Shown: in pieces, positions 37,828-47,279 of the stretch
Layout: the number at the start of each line of letters is the position of its first letter
Position numbering within the stretch: the first letter of the stretch is position 1
Assembly: GCF_026012015.1 (NCBI RefSeq)
Contig: NZ_BRXR01000001.1
Span: 2,815,501-2,879,500 of the forward strand
Source of the DNA: Clostridium omnivorum
Lineage (GTDB): Bacteria > Bacillota > Clostridia > Clostridiales > Clostridiaceae
Reading direction: 5' to 3'
DNA: 64,000 nucleotides
Program-made: the position numbers and the translations under genes
Notes under the pieces: generated by a model
Seen by the model: only the letters and a program-made list of their open reading frames with translations
Database searches by the model: none
Told to the model about the DNA's origin: nothing

Positions 37828-38060
37828 CTGATTCTATAGATTTATGAGTATAACACAAGGAGGTCAAATTTTAATATAACCAAATAAGAATTAGTAAACT
37901 TTTATAAACGATTTTCATCTAAGGTACATTTTAAAAATTAAGATAGGTGTTATCTATGTTTTTAAAGCATCAGCAACACGAGATGTTATCTGAAACAGAG
38001 GACAGAATTAAAGGGTTTATTATTCAATATTTTTTATTAACTTAAGGTTGAAGGAGAGAT

Positions 38061-39056
38061 ATGATGTATTGTCAGGCATGTAAAATAAGACAGGTTGAAG
38101 TGATTGAAAAATGTGATGATGAAATACAGCCCTATGAGTTATGCAATGAGTGTCATAAAAGACTTTTATCATATTCGTTAAGACCAATTGAATGGTACAA
38201 TTTAGCCTCTATACATACATTTAATAAGTTTTTGTTACATGACGATTTCTATGAAGATGATGGGGTCGCTACTCAGCCAGAAGAAGATGTTGAGGGAATA
38301 GAAGATTTAATTGCACCCTCACTCGATGATGTTAAAGAAAATATTGAATCTCTAATCGATTTCTGCATTGCTAAGTGGTGGTTAGAAGGTAATATGATTA
38401 ATTGTCTAAAGCAGCACGAGCCACACATTTTATTTAAATCCATAAAGAGTAGATTTGATAATTCAGAAAACTACTATGTTAAGGGAAGGTTATATGAAAT
38501 TGCTTCAAGAATATTAGGGAGATTTTGCGAAGATTGGATTAGAGAAAAATGGAAGTTTTACGACGGAAAACATATAATACATCTTTCAGAAGCAGCCTGT
38601 TTTTGTCTTCCGTTTGATGAAGGATTTAATTTCGTATTAAGTGCACTTGAAAATATTTCAGACAATGAGCTTCCCCATATGGCTTTTTCTTGTCTATATA
38701 AATTTAGAGCTCCACAAGCAATAAATTGGATGGAAACCAAAGTTAAAAGCCCTGTGAAGGATTCATGGGGGAGTTTAGCAGCGGCATCTAACCCATCTTG
38801 GGATAAACTCAATGAATGGATACTAAAGGGAAGACCCTATAGTTTAGTAGCAATAGATACATTAAATAGATTAATACCTCACCCAGGTCATATTGCACTC
38901 AATAGACTTAATCCTAGGCCAGTGCTGATTAATCCCTCCTCAATTGAATTGATGTCACAAGTTCTTAAAGAATATAGCGAGAAAGACAATGTACCAAGAG
39001 TTAAGCAAGCTGTAGATAAAATTATAAGCAATTGGAATATTATCTTAGGAGAATAA
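38061..39056 (+). CDS. Zinc-finger plus helical-repeat hypothetical protein
   Basis: 331 residues, ATG 38061 (ATGATG) with AAGGAGAG upstream. An N-terminal CQACK...ELCNECHK pair of CxxC motifs probably binds zinc. The remaining ~250 residues are helical repeats (HEAT-like) with an IALNRLNPRPVLINP patch. Function unknown. It ends 17 bases before attC-like site 11, so it belongs to a cassette. Confidence 0.7.
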   Translation: MMYCQACKIRQVEVIEKCDDEIQPYELCNECHKRLLSYSLRPIEWYNLASIHTFNKFLLHDDFYEDDGVATQPEEDVEGIEDLIAPSLDDVKENIESLIDFCIAKWWLEGNMINCLKQHEPHILFKSIKSRFDNSENYYVKGRLYEIASRILGRFCEDWIREKWKFYDGKHIIHLSEAACFCLPFDEGFNFVLSALENISDNELPHMAFSCLYKFRAPQAINWMETKVKSPVKDSWGSLAAASNPSWDKLNEWILKGRPYSLVAIDTLNRLIPHPGHIALNRLNPRPVLINPSSIELMSQVLKEYSEKDNVPRVKQAVDKIISNWNIILGE

Positions 39057-39073
39057 TACTTTAAGTCTTGCTT

Positions 39074-39187
39074 CGGATAACGAAATACTCAAGTCCGCTT
39101 TGCATGAGAAGACTGTAAAGCACACCTGCAAGGCCAAGTGCGGTCGCTCTAGGTTTCTCGGCGTATTGAATAAGAAATGTTATATTA
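39074..39187 (+). repeat. attC-like site 11
   Basis: Left box CGGATAAC (39074-39081), right box GTTATATT (39179-39186). Arms ACTCAAG / GTATTGAA, GCTTTGCATG / GTAAAGC and GCAAGGCC / GGTTTCTCGGCG. Nearly the same interior as sites 1, 3 and 13. Confidence 0.78.
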
Positions 39188-39278
39188 TAGATGGCTAAGG
39201 AAGTGGTGCTTCGAGGGACTTGTTATTTATATTGGAAAAGTACGATATTATGAAATAAAAGTATATGAGGTTATAATA

Positions 39279-40094
39279 ATGACTAGTGAAGAATTTCAAA
39301 GATTATGTAATCTGACAAATGAGTACAAAACTGTAGAACAAAAGAAACGAGACATTGGTGGAGGATTAATTACTTGTGAGGAAATTGACAAGTTTAGCGA
39401 ATTAGACTCCACTGAAAAAGTAATGATTTCAGGTTTGAGACAAGATACTTTTGAATACTTTATTCGTACACAAGCTTATAGATTTATAGTAATTATGTTT
39501 TGGAAGAACAAGCTAGTTGAAGACTGGTCCTTGTTATCAACATTAAAAAATACTGTATTCATAGGATATTTTCATAATCAAAGAATTGATAAAATGTGGG
39601 ATATGACTGAAAATACAGCTTTAGAAGGACTGTATATAAGTGATTTCACAAGATTGCATACATTAGATGGTATTGAAAAAGCGCCTAAGTTAGAAAGATT
39701 GTCATTTGGCGATGCAATTTGGAGCACAAGTGTACTTAAAGACCTAAATCCTCTTGAAAATTCTAGGTTGAAAGAATTCTCATTTAGCGGGAAAAGCATT
39801 GAAATAGAAGATATATCTATCTATACAAAAATGTCTGAATTGGAAGTTTTAGATTTTCGCAGTAACTTATATAAAACAGAACAATTAGCTTGGATTGTAG
39901 CTAAGTTACCAAATGTTAAAGGGTATTCTTTAAGACCGTATATCAAATTTGATAGAAGAGAATCAGACATGATAAAAGACATTTTAATTTGTGGTAAAAG
40001 AAAACCGTTTTTATCATCAATAGAAGATGTTGAAAAGATAAAAACATATGTAGATAAATTTGAAAAACTAGTTACTCAATATCGTAACGAATGA
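39279..40094 (+). CDS. Leucine-rich-repeat-like hypothetical protein, cassette gene
   Basis: 271 residues from ATG 39279, which has ATGAGG upstream; farther in-frame starts lie near the cassette boundary and lack a site. Residues 90-220 contain spaced Leu/Ile repeats (LEGLYISDFTRLHTLDGIEK, LERLSFGD, LKEFSFSGKS, LEVLDFRSNL) typical of short LRR proteins. Function unknown; likely protein binding. Confidence 0.72.
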   Translation: MTSEEFQRLCNLTNEYKTVEQKKRDIGGGLITCEEIDKFSELDSTEKVMISGLRQDTFEYFIRTQAYRFIVIMFWKNKLVEDWSLLSTLKNTVFIGYFHNQRIDKMWDMTENTALEGLYISDFTRLHTLDGIEKAPKLERLSFGDAIWSTSVLKDLNPLENSRLKEFSFSGKSIEIEDISIYTKMSELEVLDFRSNLYKTEQLAWIVAKLPNVKGYSLRPYIKFDRRESDMIKDILICGKRKPFLSSIEDVEKIKTYVDKFEKLVTQYRNE

Positions 40095-40119
40095 CAAGAG
40101 CTTCGGGGGCGCCATCCAT

Positions 40120-40271
40120 AGTATAATAATGCTTTCAAGTTCGATTTGGCTGCTATAGAGGAGAGATCTTAAGAAGTGAAGGCACATTGTTTTACGACTG
40201 CAAGTTTAGGCAAGATGTTTTCATATGAGGGCTAGTTCAGCAACGGCTTGAGTGCGTGAACCTTGGACGCC
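40120..40271 (+). repeat. attC-like site 12, decayed
   Basis: Left part AGTATAATAATG partly complements GTTATATTATAG at the cassette start (39179). Inner CTTTCAAGTTCG / GGCTTGAGTGCG arms and GGCTGCTATAG remain. The right end reads CTTGGACGCC (40262-40271), one base from GTTGGACGCC. Last site of the first array. Confidence 0.55.
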
Positions 40272-40407
40272 ATTTTCAAGCTAATGTCATTGCTGCTGCA
40301 TTTACCCTAATTTACAGGATTTTGAAATGTCGAAAAGCTTGGCTATTTTATAAAAGCTCTAAACTTATAAACTTTACCCTAAATTTTACGCTTGGAGGAA
40401 ATAACAT

Positions 40408-41217
40408 ATGACCTATTGGAACACAGCAGTCTGCGAAACAAACGGAATTAACATATACTACATAAGAACTGGGGGAAACAAAACACCTTTAATTTTGTTA
40501 CATGGGCTAATGACTAATGGGGAGTGTTGGACAGATTTGGCACATGTTTTGGAGAAAGAATATGATGTAATCATGCCAGATGCTAGGGGACATGGCAATT
40601 CCAGTGTACCTGACTTTGGATACCGATATGAAGACCATGCAAACGATGTTGCCGGTTTAATAAATGCCCTAAGACTTTCGCAGCCAATCCTGCTTGGGCA
40701 TTCCATGGGTGGTATGACTGCAGCGGTGGTGGCAAGCCGTAAACCAAATTTACTCCGTGGTCTGATATTAGCTGATCCAACGTTTTTGAGTCCAAAAGTT
40801 CAGCGCGAAGTTCGCGATAGTGATGTGGCCGATCAGCATAGGAGAATGCTCAATATGTCATTGGATGAGGTGTTGGCAGATGCGCGGAATAGACACCCTA
40901 ATCGATCAGAGGAGACCCTTGAGCTGTTCGCACGGGCACGACTTCAAACAAGCATGGCCGCCTTTGACGTTCTCACGCCACCGAATCCTGACTATAGGAT
41001 GTTAGTGAGCGCAATTGATGTTCCAAGCCTCATTGTATTTGGCGATAAAGGCGTGGTTTCATCTGCTGTTGCCAAAGAGCTGCAGAGTCTTAATCCAAGA
41101 CTTCAGGCAGAACAAATCCAGGATGCTGGTCACAGTGTCCACTTAGACAAACCAGAGCGTTTTGCGGCTGTGGTAAAATCTTTCATAGGTTCAATTGGAA
41201 CAGACATTGATTCATGA
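40408..41217 (+). CDS. Alpha/beta hydrolase
   Basis: 269 residues, ATG 40408 with TGGAGG upstream. Family motifs: oxyanion HGLMTNG near 31, nucleophile GHSMGG near 97, acid in FGDKG near 211 and AGHSVHLD near 243. The gene is clearly richer in G and C than its neighbours (GATGTGGCCGATCAG, CGCGAAG), suggesting recent transfer from another lineage. Substrate unknown. Not followed by an attC-like site. Confidence 0.9.
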   Translation: MTYWNTAVCETNGINIYYIRTGGNKTPLILLHGLMTNGECWTDLAHVLEKEYDVIMPDARGHGNSSVPDFGYRYEDHANDVAGLINALRLSQPILLGHSMGGMTAAVVASRKPNLLRGLILADPTFLSPKVQREVRDSDVADQHRRMLNMSLDEVLADARNRHPNRSEETLELFARARLQTSMAAFDVLTPPNPDYRMLVSAIDVPSLIVFGDKGVVSSAVAKELQSLNPRLQAEQIQDAGHSVHLDKPERFAAVVKSFIGSIGTDIDS

Positions 41218-41262
41218 ATGTGCTAAACCTTATAATTAATCTTTAGATTTTAGGGGGGCAAT

Positions 41263-41829
41263 ATGGTGGATGCAATAGAAGCAATTTACGAAAGAAGAAG
41301 TATAAGAAAATACTTGGATAAAGAAGTTGAAAGAGATAACATTATGACTTTATTGAAGGCTGCTGCAGCTGCACCAACAGCGGCAAATTGTCAGCCATGG
41401 GAGTTTATAGTTATTGATGATGCAGAAAAGCTTTCAGAAATGAAAGAGAAATTTACATTTGCTAGATACAATGCGCCTGTTGCTATTGTTGTATGCGGGA
41501 ATATGAAATTAGCATTTAAAGGTCCAGGTCAGGAAATGTGGGTTCAAGATTGCAGTGCTGCAATAGAGAATATTTTAATTGCCGCAGCAAGTATTGGTCT
41601 TGGTTCAGTTTGGATAGGAGTATACCCCATTGAAAGCAATGTAAAAGCAGTTAAAAAAATACTCAATATCCCAGAGCACGTTGTTCCACTGGGAATTGTA
41701 TATGTTGGATATCCTGCAGAAGAAAAAGAAGCACGAACAAGATTAAATGAAAAAAGAGTATATTGGCAGGAGTATGAGCCTAGCCGTAAGCATAGGTCCA
41801 AGGATAAACCAGTTATAGGGCATTATTAG
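41263..41829 (+). CDS. Nitroreductase-family flavoprotein
   Basis: 188 residues, ATG 41263 with GGGGGG upstream. YERRSIRKYLDKEVE (FMN phosphate binding), AAPTAANCQPWEFIVID and GLGSVWIGVYP are standard nitroreductase motifs. An FMN-dependent NAD(P)H oxidoreductase acting on nitro compounds, quinones or flavins; the exact substrate is unknown. The lysine-rich end (KHRSKDKP) resembles other Clostridial members. Confidence 0.92.
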   Translation: MVDAIEAIYERRSIRKYLDKEVERDNIMTLLKAAAAAPTAANCQPWEFIVIDDAEKLSEMKEKFTFARYNAPVAIVVCGNMKLAFKGPGQEMWVQDCSAAIENILIAAASIGLGSVWIGVYPIESNVKAVKKILNIPEHVVPLGIVYVGYPAEEKEARTRLNEKRVYWQEYEPSRKHRSKDKPVIGHY

Positions 41830-41931
41830 AGTATCAAAATGTAATACCCGAAGCTACTAATTCTAGAGTTTATATTTGCTTGATTTATGAAAAAGTAAAG
41901 TTTTAATTATTTGTATTTTGGGGGAAATAAA

Positions 41932-42504
41932 ATGAAACCAATAAATTACATAAACATTATCAAAGAAACCAAGAGACTCATAGTTCGCCCCACAAGAGAA
42001 GATGATTTTATAACAATTCGAGATGGTCTTAAAGCACAAGGTGAGCAGAAAAGTAAATATGATGACGAGGAAATTGAACTTTTAGAGCAATATACAGAGA
42101 CCTTTTGCAAAAATAATGTAAACTCTTTGATACAGTATGCAAAAGATGATAAAGCTTATATGTTTCGAGTGTTTAAAAATACAGAAGGTACATATATTGG
42201 TGGAGTTATCATAAAAACTATCCAACGAAAAAATTTTCAGTGGGCAGAAATCGGGTATTGGTTACTTAATCAACATTGGGGAAATGGTTATGGAAGTGAA
42301 ATGGTAAAGGCAGCAATTGATGTGGCGTTTAATGAACTTCATTTTCATAGGGTTGAGGCGCATATTAATTTAGATAATATTGCTTCTCAAAGGACAGCGG
42401 AACGGTCAGGAATGAAACTTGAGTGTATACGTAAAGATTTCATATATGAGGAAGATTCATGGACAGATAATATGGTATATGTTATTAATAATACGAAGTC
42501 ATAA
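41932..42504 (+). CDS. RimJ/RimL-type GNAT acetyltransferase
   Basis: 190 residues from ATG 41932 with TGGGGGAA upstream. ETKRLIVRPTREDDF at the N-terminus and IGYWLLNQHWGNGYGSEMVK (motif A), then HRVEAHINLDNIASQRTAE and GMKLECIRK, are the standard RimJ/RimL layout. Acetylates an unknown amine or protein N-terminus. Confidence 0.9.
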   Translation: MKPINYINIIKETKRLIVRPTREDDFITIRDGLKAQGEQKSKYDDEEIELLEQYTETFCKNNVNSLIQYAKDDKAYMFRVFKNTEGTYIGGVIIKTIQRKNFQWAEIGYWLLNQHWGNGYGSEMVKAAIDVAFNELHFHRVEAHINLDNIASQRTAERSGMKLECIRKDFIYEEDSWTDNMVYVINNTKS

Positions 42505-42654
42505 TCATGCAAATTATTCCTTTTTTAAAGTATAATAAAAAATTAAAGAGCGAAGAAATAAATTTAAATTTTAATAACAAGTCTACTATTACACACTTTT
42601 GACTTTTATATTTCCTTTAGAACTCTTTAACTATTAAAGGTGGAGGATTATTTG

Positions 42655-43452
42655 ATGGAGAAAATATTATGTGAAGCAATTCGTGCTGCCAAGCTAGCTG
42701 GGCAAAAAATAAAAGAACTTAGGGAAAATAGAGGGTATAAAGAATATTTAAAAAATGGACATGAACTGGTGACAACGGCAGATTTAATATCTGATAATAT
42801 TATAAAAACAGAGCTTTCTAAAGCTTTTCCTGAGCACAAATTTATATCTGAAGAAAGCACTTTAGAAAATGGCTTTATAATAAAAGAGCCTACATGGATT
42901 ATTGACCCTATAGATGGAACTGTTGGATATGCAAATGACCATTATCAGGTAGCTATATCTATTGCTTTTGCAATAAATGATGTAGTTGAGGTAGGAGTAG
43001 TTCACAATCCTTTTTTAGACGAAACATTCTATGCAGTTAGAGGTAAGGGTGCTTTTTTGAATAATAAAAAAATAAAAGTTAAACCTGTAAATGAATTGAA
43101 ACAATGTGTTATTGGAACTGGATTTCCTCACAATAAAGATAACATAGACAGAATAATTGAAACGTTAAGATTGATACTTCCTAAGATACGAGATATTAGG
43201 AGATTAGGGTCTCCAGCCTTAGATATATGCTGGGTTGCTTGTGGTCGCTTACAAGGATTTTATGAAGAAAAACTATTCCCTTGGGATGTTGCAGCGGCAA
43301 AATTGATCGCCTCTGAAGCTAATGCAGCAGTTGGGCACTATAGTATTGAAAATAACTCAAATCTACCAAGTTGTTTAAACTGTTATAGTGTAATTGTTTC
43401 AAGTCCTGATATTTTTGAAGAATTGAAAGTAATTTTAACAGCAGCTATATAA
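42655..43452 (+). CDS. Inositol monophosphatase-family phosphatase
   Basis: 265 residues from ATG 42655 with GGTGGAGGA upstream; GTG 42640 overlaps that site. Metal-binding motifs: SEEST near 66, IIDPIDGTVGYAN near 85 (family DPIDGT) and LFPWDVAAAKLI near 206 (WD motif). Mg-dependent removal of phosphate from a sugar or inositol phosphate; could also act on PAP. Confidence 0.92.
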   Translation: MEKILCEAIRAAKLAGQKIKELRENRGYKEYLKNGHELVTTADLISDNIIKTELSKAFPEHKFISEESTLENGFIIKEPTWIIDPIDGTVGYANDHYQVAISIAFAINDVVEVGVVHNPFLDETFYAVRGKGAFLNNKKIKVKPVNELKQCVIGTGFPHNKDNIDRIIETLRLILPKIRDIRRLGSPALDICWVACGRLQGFYEEKLFPWDVAAAKLIASEANAAVGHYSIENNSNLPSCLNCYSVIVSSPDIFEELKVILTAAI

Positions 43453-43514
43453 AATATGTTTATTATATAAATTTTTTAATTACGCAAATGAAATCTATGA
43501 TAAGGAGAGTCTGT

Positions 43515-43934
43515 ATGGAATTTGAAAGTTTTGGAAGTAAGTATATTGTAAGGCTTGATAAAGGAGAAGAAATCGTTGAAACTTTAAAGAAGTTTTGTAA
43601 AGAGCATCAAATTTACTTAGGCTTTATAAGAGGAATCGGAGCAGTAAATAAAGCAACAATTGGGTTATTTAAAACTCAAACAAAGCAGTATCAAACGAAA
43701 GTACTAAGTGGGGATTATGAAATAACAAGCCTTTTAGGTAACATATCAACTTTGGATGATGAAGTCTATTTGCATTTACACATTAATTTATCGGATGAAG
43801 AATATAAAGTTTATGGAGGCCATTTAAGTTCCGGAATAATAAGCGCTACGGGGGAAATCATCATAGAAGCTATGGATGGTAAGTTGAGCAGAGAGTTTAA
43901 TGAAGAGTGTGGAATAAATCTATATAAGTTTTAA
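43515..43934 (+). CDS. PPC/DUF296 domain protein
   Basis: 139 residues from ATG 43515 with AAGGAGA upstream; an ATG at 43488 is in frame but without a site. LGFIRGIGAVNKATIG and YGGHLSSGIISATGEI, with an HLHINLSDEE segment in between, define the PPC (plant and prokaryote conserved) fold that forms trimers. Bacterial stand-alone members are of unknown role; some bind zinc through the His set seen here. Confidence 0.88.
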   Translation: MEFESFGSKYIVRLDKGEEIVETLKKFCKEHQIYLGFIRGIGAVNKATIGLFKTQTKQYQTKVLSGDYEITSLLGNISTLDDEVYLHLHINLSDEEYKVYGGHLSSGIISATGEIIIEAMDGKLSREFNEECGINLYKF

Positions 43935-44018
43935 TTGCCTAGGTTTTTTAAGAGAACAACAACTTCTTAAATTCTTAAGAAGTTTAGAAGTTAAGATGAT
44001 AAATTTTAAATTTATTGT

Positions 44019-44063
44019 GAGCGTAAATAGATTTGATTTACAGAATCTACTTACGCTCTTTTT
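44019..44063 (+). terminator. Intrinsic terminator between convergent genes
   Basis: GAGCGTAAATAGATT (44019-44033) pairs with AATCTACTTACGCTC (44044-44058) with one mismatch, followed by T5. It lies between the DUF296 gene and the end of the minus-strand MATE gene and could serve the plus strand. Confidence 0.85.
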
Positions 44064-44160
44064 GGATTATTTGAACATTTTGATTTCATATTCAAATAGA
44101 ATAAATAAAGAGGTAAAGGATGCAATGATAAACATGTTGTAGATATAAATTATATATTAG

Positions 44161-45519
44161 TTAAATAAGAAAAAAATGGTTTAGAATTTTTTCTCTAATT
44201 TTGAACCAAAGAATAATTCCTACAACGGCAGTAATTCCTTCTGAAATTGTCATAGCCCAAATCACGCCATTCACTGCGAATATTACATTTCCAAATATCA
44301 ATATAGGTATAAATATGACCCCACGCAGTATAGACATTACCGTCGATTGAACACCAGTACCGAATGCTTGAAATATTCCCGTAAAAATTCCAGATAAAGC
44401 AGCAAAGACAGTTGAACAAAGTTGTGCAAACAGAATTCTTTTTCCTATGTCAATAACCTTAGGATCAATACTAAAGATTCCAATTACCTGTGCTTTAAGT
44501 GTAAAGAGTATAGCTGACAAAAATAATATAATGCCCAGCATATATACTATGGTTTCTTTGATAATCTCCATTAATCGATCATTGTTTTTTGCTGAATAAG
44601 CATATGCAATTAGTGGCACAGCTCCCATGGCAAAGCTCATGCTTATAAAATCAACAATCTGAATGATTCTTTGAGAAATACCAAATCCTGCAACAACATT
44701 GTCTCCGTAAAGCATGGAATAATTGTTGAATAGTAAACTAGTAATAACCATAAATCCATCAAGCAAGAAGGCCGAAACTCCAACCTTGAAAATATTTATA
44801 TATATTTCCTTGCTGGGCTTAAATTCTTTCATTGATACACTCTGAACACTGCTATTCTTCTGCAGATAGTAGATATACCACACAACAGAAACCAGATTAC
44901 CAAGAACAGTTGCAAGTGCTGATCCCATTATATTCATATGAAGTACAAAAATAAAAATAGGATTTAGTATGATGTTAATTATAACTCCAGATATCATACC
45001 AATCATGGAAGCTGTAGATGCCCCTTCTGCTCTGACCGCTTCCTCGAGGGAAATGCTGGCGATAATAAACGGAGATCCTATAACAAGCATTAAGATATAG
45101 TTTCTTGTATGTGTAAATGTTTCTCCATTGGCTCCCAAAAGTCCTAATATTGGTGTTAATAATAATAGACATATTGCCATAAAAATGACACCTGTAAGTA
45201 TTGATGACCAAAAGCTTACAGAACTGACTTGTTTCGCCCTGTCAACCCTTTGTTCACCTAAAAGCCTTGAAACAAACGTTCCAGATCCCACACCAAACAA
45301 ATGACCCAATGCCATCAGTACTGATGAAAATGGTAATGCTAGTGTCACCGCTGCCATCATTGCCGTATTATTCAATTTACCAATAAAATAAGCGTCTGTA
45401 ATATTATAAATCATTGTAGCAATAAAGCTTAATATCATTGGAACTACCATGTGTATAATTGCTTTTGGAACAGGTGCTTTTTCCAAATAATAAAGTGATT
45501 TTTGATCCATATTTTCCAT
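44161..45519 (-). CDS. MATE-family multidrug efflux transporter
   Basis: 452 residues, start at 45519 where AAAGGAG precedes the ATG; an ATG six codons earlier overlaps that site. Twelve membrane segments in two halves. VPMILSFIATMIYNITDAYFIG (positions 25-46) is the classic MATE first helix, with VGSGTFVSRLLGE and AVRAEGAS following, as in the DinF/MepA-like branch. It exports drugs or cations in exchange for Na+ or H+. It is the second gene of an operon with the MarR-type regulator. Confidence 0.92.
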   Translation of the reverse strand: MENMDQKSLYYLEKAPVPKAIIHMVVPMILSFIATMIYNITDAYFIGKLNNTAMMAAVTLALPFSSVLMALGHLFGVGSGTFVSRLLGEQRVDRAKQVSSVSFWSSILTGVIFMAICLLLLTPILGLLGANGETFTHTRNYILMLVIGSPFIIASISLEEAVRAEGASTASMIGMISGVIINIILNPIFIFVLHMNIMGSALATVLGNLVSVVWYIYYLQKNSSVQSVSMKEFKPSKEIYINIFKVGVSAFLLDGFMVITSLLFNNYSMLYGDNVVAGFGISQRIIQIVDFISMSFAMGAVPLIAYAYSAKNNDRLMEIIKETIVYMLGIILFLSAILFTLKAQVIGIFSIDPKVIDIGKRILFAQLCSTVFAALSGIFTGIFQAFGTGVQSTVMSILRGVIFIPILIFGNVIFAVNGVIWAMTISEGITAVVGIILWFKIREKILNHFFLI

Positions 45520-45630
45520 ATTGAAAACTCCTTTCATATAGGTTTCCGCTAAAATTGGCGCAAAAAAATAAAGGCGCCGACTTTATAATTCATCTGCACA
45601 GCGCCTCCATAATTATGCTGCGAAAACTGA

Positions 45631-46242
45631 TTATTCCTTATCATGTCTTGTCTGTTGTTGATCAGGATCTTCCCCATAGCTATGGTTCATTTCATTATGT
45701 GGATCAAATCCTCTTTCACCTGGACGTCCACCATTATGAAAACCACCTGGGAAATTATGTTCCATACCAAAACGAGGGTCAAAACCTGATTTCCACTGTT
45801 CATCATCAACTTGAGATTCAAGTGTGTTAATGATCCTATCTAAATAATCGCTTAAGTTTTGTTGCTCCTCATCATTTAAGCACTCAAATACATTATCAAA
45901 ACTAAATTCCTGCTCAGATGATTCAGTTGCTTCATCTCCTTCTTTTGTCAGCTTGATATTCATAACTCGACGATCAGTTTCCGATGGGGTCCTAATAATA
46001 TATCCCTTTTTTTCAAGCTTTGATAGCAGCTCTCCAAGAGATTGCGGTCTCATTTCTAGCAAATATGATAAATCTTTTTGACTGATTTCCGGCTTCAGCT
46101 TAAGGATTCTCAAAATTCTTCCCTGACCTTTACGCGGATCTCCCATTGGTCCATAATTCATATGGTTTTGTTGATGATATTTATGAAGTAACCACTCAAC
46201 TCGTGTCAATTGCATAATTAAGTCAAATTTCTTTTCTTGCAT
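45631..46242 (-). CDS. MarR-family transcriptional regulator
   Basis: 203 residues, start at 46242 with AAGGAGG eight bases upstream. The winged helix is seen in LKPEISQKDLSYLLEMRPQS and LSKLEKKGYIIRTPSETDRR. The last ~55 residues form a Gly/His/Pro-rich low-complexity tail (FHNGGRPGERGFDPHNE), unusual for MarR and possibly a metal-binding or flexible part. It is transcribed just ahead of the MATE gene and probably represses both through the palindromes at 46276-46347. Confidence 0.9.
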   Translation of the reverse strand: MQEKKFDLIMQLTRVEWLLHKYHQQNHMNYGPMGDPRKGQGRILRILKLKPEISQKDLSYLLEMRPQSLGELLSKLEKKGYIIRTPSETDRRVMNIKLTKEGDEATESSEQEFSFDNVFECLNDEEQQNLSDYLDRIINTLESQVDDEQWKSGFDPRFGMEHNFPGGFHNGGRPGERGFDPHNEMNHSYGEDPDQQQTRHDKE

Positions 46243-46275
46243 ATACATTCCTCCTTCTTTAGGTACAAGAACTAC

Positions 46276-46347
46276 GAAGGTACCTTATGTTTTTAATTAT
46301 ACAGGTACCTTCATAGTTTGTCAATAGACTTTTCAAGGTACCTTCTT
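46276..46347 (-). promoter_or_regulatory. marR-MATE promoter with three GGTACC operators
   Basis: On the minus strand TTGACA (46319-46324) and TATAAT (46296-46301) are separated by exactly 17 bases, a perfect sigma-A promoter. AAGGTACCTT-type palindromes occur at 46276-46287 (GAAGGTACCTTA, after the start), 46301-46314 (inside the spacer) and 46334-46347 (upstream of the -35). Their placement fits autorepression by the MarR protein. Confidence 0.85.
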
Positions 46348-46677
46348 ATTTTTGCTTCCTGATATAATTTCGTATAGTTAATATGGAAATCATGAGCTAT
46401 TTAGTTATACTAACGGAATGACATTCCATCGGCCTGTAAATCCAACCAGTTTGGTTTGATTCTTTCTCAACTTCGCCATTTTATACTCTTTGGGTAATAT
46501 AAAAGCTACATTAAAAGAAGTTCTTAGAAAAGTATTAAGCCTATAAATATTAAATAATCTGGAATATCAGATAACAAAATTTTGATGTCTACATTGGTTG
46601 GTGGACTTTTTTATATAGAATAATGTAAATTTGTGGTTTATAATCAATATATAGGTTTTTATTAGGAGATTGATAGT
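46348..46677. other. Intergenic gap with a small gene remnant
   Basis: 330 bases. On the minus strand about 38 codons ending at 46405 stay open (KMAKLRKNQTKLVGFTGRWN visible) but have no start, so they look like the tail of a lost gene. Otherwise nothing recognised. Confidence 0.4.
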
Positions 46678-47208
46678 TTGAAAAAGTATACAAAGAAACT
46701 GAAAGTAATAACACTTACTTTTATTGGAGTAGTGTTAATTAGTTTTATTATGTCCTTTATTTTAATGGTATCTAAAGACACCAAAAAAGAATATTTTGGA
46801 ACAGTAATAGGATATAGTAGTTTTGTAGTTATAATGTTTATATTAGGAGTAATACAATTCATTCCATCTATATATAAAGGTAGAAAGCCTTTTAGATTAA
46901 TAATAATGTGGATAATGGGTTTTTTGTGGACTGTTTTTTCTATCATGTTAATTACTGGAGACTTGCCAAATTATTATAAAGACATTGATAAAATTATTAG
47001 TTCTGATTATTCTTCATATGAAGGAAAGTTAATTAATTATCATATTGTTCATGGAAAATCAACCACTACATATTTTACTATTGGAGATAAGGAATTTCAT
47101 GTAAAGGGTAAATATGATTCAAATGTTCTAATTGAAGGCAGAAAGTATCGTATAGAATACCTTCCCAATACAAAATACGTTATTAACTTATATCGGTATG
47201 GAGATTAA
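46678..47208 (+). CDS. DUF3592-like membrane protein
   Basis: 176 residues, TTG 46678 with AGGAG nine bases upstream. Three membrane segments (ITLTFIGVVLISFIMSFIL, VVIMFILGVIQFIPS, IIMWIMGFLWTVFSIMLI) and an extracytoplasmic beta-rich domain with YEGKLINYHIVHGKSTTTYF and YRIEYLPNTKYVINL, the DUF3592-type small barrel. Function unknown. Confidence 0.75.
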   Translation: MKKYTKKLKVITLTFIGVVLISFIMSFILMVSKDTKKEYFGTVIGYSSFVVIMFILGVIQFIPSIYKGRKPFRLIIMWIMGFLWTVFSIMLITGDLPNYYKDIDKIISSDYSSYEGKLINYHIVHGKSTTTYFTIGDKEFHVKGKYDSNVLIEGRKYRIEYLPNTKYVINLYRYGD

Positions 47209-47279
47209 GTATACATTTATTGAAATGTAAATTTGTAGTTTGTAATTAATATATTGGTTTTTAACTGAGGTGATTAGAG

